Below, one piece after another: positions 8,387 to 17,245 of a stretch of DNA of 64,000 bases; position 1 is the stretch's first letter; every line of letters starts with the position of its first letter. Position numbers and translations under genes: made by a program. The notes beneath the pieces were generated by a model. It ran no database searches. It was not told the origin of the DNA and saw only the letters and a program-made list of their open reading frames with translations. Source of the DNA: Nostoc sp. UHCC 0702 (GTDB lineage: Bacteria > Cyanobacteriota > Cyanobacteriia > Cyanobacteriales > Nostocaceae); contig CP071065.1 in assembly GCA_017164015.1 (NCBI GenBank), positions 7,779,501 to 7,843,500 of the forward strand. The letters are read 5' to 3'.

Positions 8387-10969
8387 ATGCACTACCTGAC
8401 AAAAGCAACAGAAATTAAAAGTTTGATATCCAAATTAGTAACAGCTAAAACACTGTGGGTAGATACTGAAGTTGCTAATTGGTATACTTCTTCACCAAAA
8501 CTATCGCTGATTCAGGTATTGGCTGAACCAATAGACTCAAAAGATACATCTGCTTACATTCTTGACGTACTTAATCAACATGATTTGGCTGCATGTTTTA
8601 TTAATCAAATCATGGTTGATCCCAAAATTGAGAAAGTCTTTCACAATGCTAGTTTTGACATTAAGTACTTAGGAGGACAACTAGCTAAGAATGTCACTTG
8701 TACTTTACAGCTTGCCAGAAAAATTACTCGTCAACGCCTACAAGTTTCCAATTTAAAACTTAAAACCTTAGCAGCAGAACTCTGTCAATTTACCAATGTA
8801 GATGCAGATGAAGGAAGAAGTGACTGGGGAAAGCGCCCTCTTAGCGATAAGCAGCTAGAATACGCTGCGATGGATACAGTTTATCTGGCTGCTGTGCATC
8901 GTCGCTTACTGGAAATCTCTAAACCCAATGCTATCAATAATATTTTTGATATGTTAAATCATAACTCAAAGCAGCCAACCAATAAATATGAAAACTCATC
9001 TTTAACAGTTACTAAAGTCAGAGTTGCTTTTGAGTGTCCCCGTCTGTTCTACCTAAATCATAAGTTTGGTGATAAAGCAATATTTTTTCCACCAAATACT
9101 GTTGTTGGTATTGGCAACGTTTTTCACCATTTAGCTGATGAATTTGTCAGTTTAGCTAATACTGAGCCACAAGTTAAAACTTTTTTTAAGCTAGCTGCAA
9201 CAAATTTAAATATAGAGGAAATTTCCTCTCAAATGCAACAACTATTTTATCAAATAAAATTTTATCCATATTTACAAGAAATAATTAAAAAAGACGCAAG
9301 CAAAGCACCAGCACTACTACAAGTTTGGCAAGGGTTACAAGGACTAATCAAACGCTTTGTAGAATTATTGGTAATCAATAGGCGCTATTGCAGTGCAGAA
9401 ACGGTTATTAGTAACACCTTTGTCTCTGAAGAACGTAGCATTGAGCATTACTTTAATCTACCCGACGAAACACAGCAAAGGGTAGGAGGTGAATTTGATT
9501 GCTTAATCTTCAATTTTGAATTAAAGCGTCTTTGTGTAGTTGAATTTAAAACTTATCAGCCTGTAGATCCATCAGCGCAATTAGCCCAAGTTTCGCTTTA
9601 TAGTTATATGCTATGGCAAAAGAAAAAGGTAGCTGTGGACTCAGCAGTTTACTCTGTTTTGCCAGAGTTTAAAGAATATCAATATTCTTGGGAACAGCTA
9701 GAAAATGCGGTGCATCAATTAATTCCCTACAAATTGCTACAGATGCAGCAATGGCTAACTTGGGAACCACCTCATCCTAATCCGCCACCAGCAACAACTC
9801 AGCCTTATCTGTGCGAAATTTGTCCGCAGCAGCAAAAATGTCAAACTTTTTTTGTGGATGCACGCCTCGATCCTCCCGAACTTCCTTTAGAAACGGGTGA
9901 GGAATCTACAAAACCGAATTTACCAGCACCCGAAGCTGATGTTATGGGGGAAGAGTTGGCTGCTACTCTGCAATCTTTTAAAATCAAAGTTGATTATCAA
10001 GGCGCTGCTGTTGGGCCAGCTTTTATCCGAGTCAAACTGAAGCCACATTTAGGTGTGAGTGTTAACTCAATTCTGCGCTTGTCTAATGATTTACAAGTAC
10101 AATTAGGGTTAATTAATCCGCCTCTAATTGCACCCCAAGCTGGATATGTCAGTGTTGATTTGCCTCGTCTAGATCGGCAAATTGCTAATTTTGAAGAGTA
10201 TATTCAGCCGCAATTTTTGCCCCCAACTGCGCCTGTCAAAATTGCAATTGGAGTAAATTTAGAGGGACAGTTGCTAGAGGCTGATTTATCTGATCCGAAT
10301 ACTTGTCACTTTTTGGTTGGTGGTACAACTGGTAGTGGTAAAAGTGAGTTTTTGCGATCGCTCCTTCTCAGTTTACTCTATCGCCACTCTCCGCAAAACT
10401 TAAAAATCGCCCTAGTTGATCCTAAGCGAGTGACATTTCCAGAGTTTGAACATATACCTTGGTTATATTCGCCAGTGGTTAAAGATAGCGATCGCGCTAC
10501 CGAACTCATGGAAGAATTAGTTGTAGAAATGGAATCCCGTTACCAGCAGTTTGAAAAAGCTGGTTGTGCTGATTTAAGCACTTACAATCAACGTTCCTCC
10601 AAGCCTTTACCTCGTATTGTCTGCATATTTGATGAATATGCCGACTTTATGGCAGAAAAAGAAATCCGCATAGTATTAGAACAAAGTATTAAGCGCTTGG
10701 GAGCAATGGCACGAGCAGCTGGTATTCATTTAATTATTGCTACTCAACGCCCAGAGGCAAAAGTTGTTACACCGATTATTCGCTCAAATCTACCAGGACG
10801 AGTTGCTCTGCGAACTGCTAGCGAAGCAGATTCAAAAATTGTTTTGGGTGGTACACAAACAGCCGCCGCCTATCTGTTAGGCAAGGGTGATTTATTGTAC
10901 CAAATCGGCGCTCAACTGCATCGCTTACAAAGCTTGTTAGCAATAAATATTCGCATACCGTCAACTTAG
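8387..10969 (+). CDS. Three-domain fusion: DEDD 3'-5' exonuclease, Fe-S PD-(D/E)XK nuclease, FtsK/HerA-like ATPase
   Basis: This 860-residue protein joins three enzymes. Residues 1-175 are an RNase D/DnaQ-type exonuclease with all catalytic positions: VDTE (Asp26, Glu28), HNASFD (Asp91) and YAAMD (Tyr159, Asp163). Residues 205-490 are a Cas4/RecB-like nuclease with FDC (Asp371), VEFKT (Glu386, Lys388), the QVSLYSY helix, and four cysteines (217, 476, 479, 485) spaced as in iron-sulfur AddB/Cas4 enzymes. Residues 520-860 are an FtsK/SpoIIIE-like motor with Walker A GGTTGSGKS (645-653) and Walker B CIFDEYAD (746-753), but no FtsK membrane or gamma domain. Every active site looks intact. A DNA-degrading or end-processing machine, plausibly antiviral, is inferred. 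Confidence 0.88.
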   Translation: MHYLTKATEIKSLISKLVTAKTLWVDTEVANWYTSSPKLSLIQVLAEPIDSKDTSAYILDVLNQHDLAACFINQIMVDPKIEKVFHNASFDIKYLGGQLAKNVTCTLQLARKITRQRLQVSNLKLKTLAAELCQFTNVDADEGRSDWGKRPLSDKQLEYAAMDTVYLAAVHRRLLEISKPNAINNIFDMLNHNSKQPTNKYENSSLTVTKVRVAFECPRLFYLNHKFGDKAIFFPPNTVVGIGNVFHHLADEFVSLANTEPQVKTFFKLAATNLNIEEISSQMQQLFYQIKFYPYLQEIIKKDASKAPALLQVWQGLQGLIKRFVELLVINRRYCSAETVISNTFVSEERSIEHYFNLPDETQQRVGGEFDCLIFNFELKRLCVVEFKTYQPVDPSAQLAQVSLYSYMLWQKKKVAVDSAVYSVLPEFKEYQYSWEQLENAVHQLIPYKLLQMQQWLTWEPPHPNPPPATTQPYLCEICPQQQKCQTFFVDARLDPPELPLETGEESTKPNLPAPEADVMGEELAATLQSFKIKVDYQGAAVGPAFIRVKLKPHLGVSVNSILRLSNDLQVQLGLINPPLIAPQAGYVSVDLPRLDRQIANFEEYIQPQFLPPTAPVKIAIGVNLEGQLLEADLSDPNTCHFLVGGTTGSGKSEFLRSLLLSLLYRHSPQNLKIALVDPKRVTFPEFEHIPWLYSPVVKDSDRATELMEELVVEMESRYQQFEKAGCADLSTYNQRSSKPLPRIVCIFDEYADFMAEKEIRIVLEQSIKRLGAMARAAGIHLIIATQRPEAKVVTPIIRSNLPGRVALRTASEADSKIVLGGTQTAAAYLLGKGDLLYQIGAQLHRLQSLLAINIRIPST

Positions 10970-11070
10970 ACTGAAGCCACATTGCTATAATCTGATTGCC
11001 TCAATTGAGGAAGTAACGCTGATCAGCTTATTTAATATAAGTAGCTTTGAATTAACTACGGTCAGAAATT

Positions 11071-11337
11071 ATGAACATCCAACTTCAAGAGGAATACGAG
11101 CAATTTATACAAGCTCGAATTGCTACAGGTAGATATGAAAATGCTGAAGATGTGATTGTTAAAGCATTGAAATTGCTAGAGGAATGGGAAAAGGGTTATC
11201 AGGAATGGGAAGAAGAAACTAAGAAAAAACTGGCTGCTGGGCTTGCTTCTATCGAACGTAGAGACGTAGTAGATGCTGAAGTGGTGATGACGCGACTAGA
11301 GGAAAAATTACGTAAAGCCCGTGAAACTCAAGGATAA
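11071..11337 (+). CDS. ParD-like (ribbon-helix-helix) antitoxin
   Basis: This 88-residue protein starts with a short strand MNIQLQEEYEQFIQ and helices ATGRYENAEDVIVKALKLLEE typical of the RHH ParD/CopG family. The charged C-terminal helix would wrap around a partner toxin. Directly downstream is a damaged ParE reading frame. The antitoxin itself is intact, so it may now act only as a repressor or neutralise related toxins elsewhere. Confidence 0.82.
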   Translation: MNIQLQEEYEQFIQARIATGRYENAEDVIVKALKLLEEWEKGYQEWEEETKKKLAAGLASIERRDVVDAEVVMTRLEEKLRKARETQG

Positions 11338-11627
11338 TAGAATACTTTATTGCCAAGGAAGCAAGTGAAGATTTAAATGAGATTTTGGATTATTTTTTAG
11401 TTCGCAATATCAACGCTGGGGAAAGATTTATTCGACGATTTAATAATAAATGCCAAAACATAGCTCAATTCCCGAATATAGGACAAAGTTCCGCCCAGTT
11501 TGACCCCAGGCTGAGAGGAATACCGTTGGATGGTTACATTATTTTTGGCGTTGCTGAATCAGAATATGAAATGCCAAAATTACGTTTATTTTTCTTTGTA
11601 CCTTTGCGCCTTTGCGGCTTTGCGTGA
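11325..11627 (+). pseudogene. Degenerate ParE/RelE-type toxin
   Basis: In one frame the sequence reads IIEYFIAKEASEDLNEILDY and continues through ERFIRRFNNKCQNIAQFPNIG and LRGIPLDGYIIF, which is the ParE fold up to its penultimate strand. There is no ATG or GTG start in this frame (only ATA, ATT or an internal TTG at 11385). After GYIIF the expected C-terminal strands are replaced by a translated copy of the CTTTGCGCCTTTGCGGC-type repeat. The toxin therefore lacks a proper start and its catalytic C-terminus. It would follow the antitoxin gene by overlap in the ancestral operon. Confidence 0.75.
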
Positions 11628-11880
11628 GGCAGATCATATTTTCAATCAGCAACGCCGATTTTTGAGTTGTCAGAACAAAGTTTTAACTTCGATGGTTCCA
11701 CGGTGGTAAATATGAGCTTGTAGGCAATTTAACTCACATTCCACACCTAGACTTTTGTGCCAGTTGCGTAAGTCTCGACTCTTTTGAGTTCCGGAAAATA
11801 TTAAATTTAGCGGAAGTTTTAAATGTTTACTATGGGTGTACGCTACCTAGATGGGAATGCGTCATCAGAGGAATGAACCA

Positions 11881-12765
11881 ATGGGATATGTAATTGCTAC
11901 TGCAAATATGAAAGGTGGTGTCGGAAAAACAACCATCACCGTTAATTTAGCTACTTGTTTGGCGAAAAATCACGGTAAGCGGGTGCTGGTGCTTGATTTA
12001 GATAGCCAAATTAGTGCCACGCTTAGTCTGATGTCGCCTTTGGAGTTTGCCAAGCGTCGCAAACAAAGTAAGACTTTTAGATATTTGATAGATGAAGTGA
12101 TTAATCCTGGGTCACAAACTAAAATGACGATTCAAGAGATTATTCAATCTCAGGTTTGTAATCTTCCAGGGCTGAATTTATTGCCGGGTGATATCGATTT
12201 GTATGATGAATTTGTTGTGTCAGAAATGCTGCATCAACAATCCACTGCTTTGGGTGAACAGGATTTTGAAACTGTTTGGAATCGGTTTGAAAGAGTTTTG
12301 ATAAATAATATCTTGAAACCAGTCCGCGAAGAGTATGATTTTATTCTCTTAGATTGTGCGCCTGGCTATAATCTCTTAACTCGTAGTGCTTTGGCTGCTA
12401 GTGATTTCTACATCCTGCCGGCAAAACCTGAACCTTTATCTATAGTGGGTATTCAATTGCTGGAAAGACGCATTGCACGATTAAAAGACAGTCATGAACA
12501 AGAAGCGAAGATAGATATCAAAATGTTGGGAATTGTATTTAGTATGGCTAGTTCTAATTTGCTAAATGGCAGATACTATAAACAAGTGATGCACCGTGTT
12601 GTTGAAGATTTTGGTGTGGAAAAAATTTGTAAGGCACAAATACCAGTTGATGTGAATGTTGCTAAGGCTGTTGATAGTTTTATGCCTGTTGTTTTAAATG
12701 CTCCTCAATCAGCGGGTTCTAAAGCTTTTAATCAGTTAACTCAAGAGTTGTTACAAAAACTTTAA
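11881..12765 (+). CDS. ParA-family (MinD/Soj-like) ATPase
   Basis: The P-loop is the deviant Walker A KGGVGKTT in ATANMKGGVGKTTITVN near the N-terminus, followed by LVLDLDSQ and, further on, FILLDCAPGYNLLTRSA. This identifies a 294-residue ParA-type ATPase that forms ATP-dependent dimers on DNA or membrane. I chose the ATG at 11881 because AGAGGA lies nine bases upstream and the P-loop strand starts at once; an in-frame ATG at 11851 would add ten residues. No parB gene or obvious centromere repeat lies beside it, so a plasmid-type partition role is not supported. Positioning of another cargo is possible. Confidence 0.9.
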   Translation: MGYVIATANMKGGVGKTTITVNLATCLAKNHGKRVLVLDLDSQISATLSLMSPLEFAKRRKQSKTFRYLIDEVINPGSQTKMTIQEIIQSQVCNLPGLNLLPGDIDLYDEFVVSEMLHQQSTALGEQDFETVWNRFERVLINNILKPVREEYDFILLDCAPGYNLLTRSALAASDFYILPAKPEPLSIVGIQLLERRIARLKDSHEQEAKIDIKMLGIVFSMASSNLLNGRYYKQVMHRVVEDFGVEKICKAQIPVDVNVAKAVDSFMPVVLNAPQSAGSKAFNQLTQELLQKL

Positions 12766-12793
12766 TAGAGTTAGGAGTTAGGAGTTAGGAGTT

Positions 12794-12940
12794 ATATCAA
12801 ATCCCGTTAATTAGTTATAATTACCAGAGTAATTCACCCCACCCCCAACCCCTCCCCGTGAACGGGGAGGGGAGCAAAAGCGTAGCTTTGGCGGGGTGGG
12901 GTTGAGTGGGTTTAATAAGTAATAAGCGCGGACTTGATAT
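12794..12940. mobile_element. MITE-like element (copy 2)
   Basis: This 147-bp copy of the element at 4080 has ends ATATCAAATCCCG and CGCGGACTTGATAT that pair imperfectly. The core holds CTCCCCGTGAACGGGGAG and GCGTAGCTTTGGCGGGGTGG. A TTAGGAG tandem repeat sits just before it. Confidence 0.8.
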
Positions 12941-12971
12941 TAGTAGTTCTCGGATCTTGCAATTTCCCAAC

Positions 12972-13092
12972 AACCGCCTCAGAATGAATTCTGAGGCTAA
13001 TAGTCAAAGTCTTCTAAAGAAGACTGAGGAAGAATTTCAGTCCACTTAAGTGGACTTGGGCTATTAGCCCAGAAATTTATTTCTGGGCGGGT
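12972..13092. repeat. Four-palindrome array repeat (copy A)
   Basis: Between CCGCC and GGCGG ends lie four perfect or near-perfect palindromes: CCTCAGAATGAATTCTGAGG, AGTCTTCTAAAGAAGACT, AGTCCACTTAAGTGGACT and CCCAGAAATTTATTTCTGGG. The outer two are linked to the centre by GGCTAATAG and its complement CTATTAGCC. A second copy with different stem sequences but the same plan is at 29580-29706. Confidence 0.8.
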
Positions 13093-13145
13093 TAGGGGGT
13101 TAATTGAGAATACTGCAAGAACTGAGAATGCTTACTCCCTACTCC

Positions 13146-16100
13146 CTAAAACTTCCCTGCTAAGGCTGCAACGCACCTTTCACAAATTAAGGGATGCTCT
13201 GCTGATTCTCCCACATGGGTCGAGTAGTTCCAGCAGCGATCGCATTTTTCCCCTTCTGCATTCACCACCGCAATTCCCCAACTGTCTGACTGCAAGTTGT
13301 ATTTTAATCCTTGCAGTTTTTCAGCAGAATCTAATAATTCTACTTGGGAGGTGAGGAACAAATAGCGGAGTTCATCGATACCGTTACCTTTGTCTGGATT
13401 CAGCGCTTTTACTGAGGTACATAACTGCTCGTCATTTATATAGAGCAGTACTTTAGCCTCTAGAGAAGAACCAATCAGTTTTTCTACTCTGGCTTGCTCT
13501 AATACCTTGTTGACCTCGGTACGAATTTGCCGGACTTGTTGCCAGAATTCTGCTAACTCTGGATTATGCCATTTTTCCTCAAGCTGCACCCAACCGGCTT
13601 CAAACACCGATTTGTATGGTGTTTTGTAAGGCAGATATTGCCAGATATCTTCTGCCATGTGACACAACACAGGTGCGATCGCTCGTGCTAAATTCTCTAA
13701 AGCTATCTTCAGCACGGTTTGACAGCTGCGGCGGCGGAAGGCATCGGTTGCACTGATGTACAATCTATCTTTGGCAACGTCTAAATAAAAGTTGGATAAA
13801 TCCACAACGCAGAAGTTCTGCACTGTTTGGAAAAAGCGGAAGAATTGGAAACTTTCAAAGGCTTCCGTCACTTCCTGAAACACTTCTCTGATGCGGTGCA
13901 GCATGTATTTATCGAGTTCTGGCAATTCCTCGAACGGTACTGCATCCTTTTCCGGGTCGAAATCATGCAAGCTACCCAACAAGAACCGCGCTGTATTGCG
14001 AATCTTGCCTCTGATATCGTTTAATTGCTTGATGATATTGGCACCCAAACGCACATCGGAGGTGTAATCTACCGAAGACACCCACAACCGCAACACATCA
14101 ACACCATAGCCTGGTTCTTTTTTCTGGTCTTTACCGCCAGAAATGACAATCGCTGGGTCAACTATATTCCCCAGAGATTTACTCATCTTCCGTCCTTGTT
14201 CGTCCAAAGTAAAACCGTGAGTCAACACAGTTTTGTAAGGTGCAATGCCATTCACTGCTACACTGGTGAGCAAACTAGACTGGAACCAGCCGCGATGTTG
14301 GTCGGAACCTTCCAAATAAATCTCGGCGGGGTAGTGTAACTCTGGACGTTGCTTGGCTACAGCTGCCCAAGATGAGCCAGAATCAAACCACACATCCATT
14401 GTATCTGTACCTCTGCGGTAAGACCGACCATTTTGGCGATAGGATTCTGGTAACAACTCCTCTGTTGAAAGTTCCCACCAAGCATCAGAACCTTTTTCGG
14501 CGATAATTGCTTGGACGTGGTTGATAATTTCTTTATCGAGTACTACGTTCCCAGTTTCTTCATCGTAGAATACAGGAATGGGTACACCCCAAACCCGTTG
14601 ACGAGAGATACACCAATCAGAACGTTCCGCCACCATTGGCGTGATGCGATTTTCGCCTTGGGCTGGAATCCATTTTACTGTAGCGATCGCTTTTAAAGCT
14701 TCTTCCCGAAATCCTTCCACCGAAGCAAACCATTGTTCAGTGGCGCGGAAAATCGTTGGCTTTTTCGTCCGCCAGTCGTAAGGATACTTGTGTTGATAAG
14801 CTTCCTCTTTCAACAAAGAACCCGCTTCAGTCAAAGCATCAATTACTGCTTGATTTCCATCACCCAGCACATTCAACCCAGCAAACCGTCCCGCCTCTTG
14901 GGTAAAATCGCCATTGTCATCAACTGGCGCAAGGATAGGCAAACCGTAGCGCTGACCCACAATGTAGTCTTCTTGACCGTGACCAGGGGCGGTATGTACC
15001 AACCCAGTACCAGACTCAGTAGTGATATAATCACCACCAACCACCACCGGACTTTCACGGTCAAACAAAGGATGACGGTAAGTGATATGTTCTAAATCTT
15101 TCCCTTTGAAAGTAGCTTTTATCGTTAGTTCAGTTGATAAAGTTGTTGATAAACTCTCCACCAACTCAGCAGCCACAATCAGATAGCGGAACCTCACCCC
15201 CTCAGTCCCCCTCTCCGTTAACGGAGAGGGGGAAGCTACTTCCTCATTCCCCCTCCCTGCTTGCAAAGAGGAAGAAGCTACTTCCTCATTCCCCCTCCCT
15301 GCTTGCGGGGAGGGGGTTAGGGGGTGGGGTTCTACCTCCACCACAGCATAATCAAGGTCTGCATTTACCGCTACCGCCAAATTCCCCGGAATAGTCCAAG
15401 GCGTAGTCGTCCAGATAGCCACAGCCAAATCTGGTAAATACTCCGCCAGCAAAGGCTTCACCACCTCAGAAAGACTCGTCACAGCAAAAGCAGCATAAAT
15501 ACTCCGGGAAGTATGACCTTCCGGATATTCCAACTCAGCTTCCGCCAAAGCAGTTTTAGAACTGGGACTCCAGTGAACAGGCTTTAAACCGCGATAGATA
15601 TAACCTTTTAACACCATTTGCCCGAATACGCCAATTTGTGCTGCTTCGTATTCCGGCTTCAGGGTTAAATAAGGATGATCCCAATCACCCCAAATACCGT
15701 AGCGTTTAAAGCTTTGACGCTGATCATCTACCGTTGCTAAAGCAAATTCTTTCGCTTTTTGCCGCAGTTGTAAAGTTGTCAAGTTTTGCCGTTCTGCTGG
15801 CTTCATGTTCTGCAAAACTTTCAATTCAATAGGCAAACCATGACAGTCCCAACCTGGTACATAGCGAACTTTACGCCCTTGTAGCAGATGGTAGCGATTA
15901 ATAATATCCTTAAGAATTTTATTTAAAGCATGACCAAGATGAAGTGAACCGTTGGCGTAGGGAGGGCCATCGTGCAGTATAAATAATTCGCCTGGATTGT
16001 TTTGGGAAAGGCGATGGTAAATTTGATTTTCTTCCCAAAACTTTTGGATTTCGGGTTCCCGCTTGATGGCGTTCGCCCGCATATCAAATTTAGTCTTGGG

Positions 16101-16208
16101 TAAATTTACAGTATCTTTGTAGCTTCCTGTTTCTGTCACGGTGCTAATGTTAGGGAATATAGAAGTCTGATTCTCACTATTATCTGTGAGAATTTCCAAT
16201 GTCTTCAA
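13146..16208 (-). CDS. ileS: Isoleucyl-tRNA synthetase with in-frame repeat insertion
   Basis: This 1020-residue class I synthetase charges tRNA(Ile). Motifs are the HIGH-type site YANGSLHLGHAL (84-95), the editing-domain signature WTTTPWTIPGN (266-276), KMSKSLGN, and a C-terminal zinc-binding CDRCW...CERC. The normal length is about 960. The surplus comes mostly from residues 292-338, where a proline-rich segment (PHPLTPSPQAGRGNEEV, repeated) is the translation of a GC-rich palindromic repeat at 15190-15335 sitting inside the CP1 editing domain. The frame stays open throughout, and every catalytic motif is present. A non-homologous N-terminal extension of about 35 residues precedes TVNLPKTKFDMRANA; an internal start cannot be excluded. 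Confidence 0.97.
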   Translation of the reverse strand: MKTLEILTDNSENQTSIFPNISTVTETGSYKDTVNLPKTKFDMRANAIKREPEIQKFWEENQIYHRLSQNNPGELFILHDGPPYANGSLHLGHALNKILKDIINRYHLLQGRKVRYVPGWDCHGLPIELKVLQNMKPAERQNLTTLQLRQKAKEFALATVDDQRQSFKRYGIWGDWDHPYLTLKPEYEAAQIGVFGQMVLKGYIYRGLKPVHWSPSSKTALAEAELEYPEGHTSRSIYAAFAVTSLSEVVKPLLAEYLPDLAVAIWTTTPWTIPGNLAVAVNADLDYAVVEVEPHPLTPSPQAGRGNEEVASSSLQAGRGNEEVASPSPLTERGTEGVRFRYLIVAAELVESLSTTLSTELTIKATFKGKDLEHITYRHPLFDRESPVVVGGDYITTESGTGLVHTAPGHGQEDYIVGQRYGLPILAPVDDNGDFTQEAGRFAGLNVLGDGNQAVIDALTEAGSLLKEEAYQHKYPYDWRTKKPTIFRATEQWFASVEGFREEALKAIATVKWIPAQGENRITPMVAERSDWCISRQRVWGVPIPVFYDEETGNVVLDKEIINHVQAIIAEKGSDAWWELSTEELLPESYRQNGRSYRRGTDTMDVWFDSGSSWAAVAKQRPELHYPAEIYLEGSDQHRGWFQSSLLTSVAVNGIAPYKTVLTHGFTLDEQGRKMSKSLGNIVDPAIVISGGKDQKKEPGYGVDVLRLWVSSVDYTSDVRLGANIIKQLNDIRGKIRNTARFLLGSLHDFDPEKDAVPFEELPELDKYMLHRIREVFQEVTEAFESFQFFRFFQTVQNFCVVDLSNFYLDVAKDRLYISATDAFRRRSCQTVLKIALENLARAIAPVLCHMAEDIWQYLPYKTPYKSVFEAGWVQLEEKWHNPELAEFWQQVRQIRTEVNKVLEQARVEKLIGSSLEAKVLLYINDEQLCTSVKALNPDKGNGIDELRYLFLTSQVELLDSAEKLQGLKYNLQSDSWGIAVVNAEGEKCDRCWNYSTHVGESAEHPLICERCVAALAGKF
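15190..15335. repeat. GC-rich palindromic repeat inserted in ileS
   Basis: The segment contains CTCTCCGTTAACGGAGAG and two direct copies (15232-15264 and 15274-15306) of a 33-bp unit that includes CCCTCCCTGCTTGC. It ends with GTTAGGGGGTGGGGTT. This composition matches the cores of the intergenic MITE-like repeats in the window. Its length and phase keep the synthetase reading frame open. Confidence 0.85.
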
Positions 16209-16450
16209 CTAGATTGCGTTTCTAGTTGCAACCTCAGTCTTTTCAATGGTAATGCATCCCACTCATCCTTTGTTTGTTGAGGATGTGGTAGGATGCTGCC
16301 TTTGTAGTATATTGTAGCATAAAATTGAAAAATAACACACTGCAACCTTATACAACTGAAATGTCTGAGGCAGCGAATAAACTGATAAAGGGTGTAGAAT
16401 TAGCCGATGAGTCAGATGGGGTTCATGGTTGATTGCGATCGCCCAGAATT

Positions 16451-16711
16451 TCATCTCATAAAATCAGCTTGAGGAATAATTAGAGTTTTGTAAAGAAGAT
16501 TGAAGCTGACTTTAGTTACGTCGTCCTTGACTTTATTTACGTCGTCCTTGACTTTATTTACGTCGTCCTTGACTTTATCTACGTCGCGCTTGACTTTAGT
16601 TACGTCGTCCTTGACTTTATTTACATCTATTAGAACTTTGTGATTTGGCAATTTTTGATATAGTGTGTTGCGATCGCTTGCAAATTCAGCTTTAAAATCA
16701 GATAAATTCCA
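16451..16711 (-). CDS. Repeat-built coiled-coil ORF, probable gene fragment
   Basis: From a possible TTG start at 16651 the frame reads LPNHKVLIDV and then five to six 7-residue units of the type NKVKDDV, encoded by a 21-bp tandem repeat (16505-16625). Heptads of this sort would form a parallel coiled coil. The frame continues upstream without a start codon to a stop near 16712, giving SDFKAEFASDRNTLYQ before LPNHK. The same 27-residue sequence recurs downstream of the DGR at 33962-34042. I read this as a fragment of a repeated protein family. Expression is uncertain. Confidence 0.4.
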   Translation of the reverse strand, partial: WNLSDFKAEFASDRNTLYQKLPNHKVLIDVNKVKDDVTKVKRDVDKVKDDVNKVKDDVNKVKDDVTKVSFNLLYKTLIIPQADFMR

Positions 16712-16780
16712 CTGCTATATCGGTTGGGTACGCACCCTGCTGACTCTTGATTTGATTAATGGAAAGTAATAGTATTAATC

Positions 16781-17095
16781 TTAGGAAGAACTAATTGCGA
16801 TCGCTACATCCTCACGAGTTCCCCCCATAGCCAAAATTGTCCGAACCATCAAATCCAGAGAAACCGAGGGGTCGCCAGTTTCCATTTTTGCCACCCGCGA
16901 CTGACTAGAGTTGATTTTCTTAGCCAAAGTTGCCTGAGAAAGCTTGTTTTTTAGGCGAAGTTCCTTCAAATATCTACTCAACGATAGCTTCATCTCAATA
17001 AAAGCTACCTCTTCATGTGAAAGTTCCAGAAAGTCGGCTGCATCTCCTACACGCCAACCTGCTGCTTCCAGACGCTGACGTTTAACTTTATCCAT
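16781..17095 (-). CDS. XRE-family helix-turn-helix protein (HigA-like antitoxin or regulator)
   Basis: This 104-residue protein has an HTH_3 domain over about 38-95: LRLKNKLSQATLAKKINSSQ is the helix-turn-helix, followed by SRVAKMETGDPSVSLDLMVR. The N-terminal 35 residues (VGDAADFLELSHEEVAF) match the solitary XRE proteins often paired with RelE/HigB toxins. No toxin frame is visible on either side, so it may be an orphan antitoxin or a stand-alone repressor. Confidence 0.85.
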   Translation of the reverse strand: MDKVKRQRLEAAGWRVGDAADFLELSHEEVAFIEMKLSLSRYLKELRLKNKLSQATLAKKINSSQSRVAKMETGDPSVSLDLMVRTILAMGGTREDVAIAISSS

Positions 17096-17245
17096 ATATT
17101 AATATTAGACAAAGGACGGGTGAGGACACCCCGAAGTTTGCAAGGGCGAGGGGGAACCCCCGCACGCAACTTCTCTCCATCCCACAAGAAAATTTGGGAT
17201 ATTTTTTACAATGGAAGTCTGTAAAGTCGTATTTAAAAAATTCCT

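Noticed and set aside
8387..10969. Calling the 860-residue protein a cell-division FtsK
   Set aside because: It lacks the membrane and gamma domains and carries two nuclease domains instead, so it is not the division translocase.
13827..15394. Several plus-strand open frames of 60-120 codons
   Set aside because: They are antisense shadows of ileS, whose own coding evidence is unambiguous.
16505..16625. Possible CRISPR or iteron array in the 21-bp repeats
   Set aside because: Units abut directly and keep a reading frame coding heptads, so they are an ordinary coding tandem repeat.
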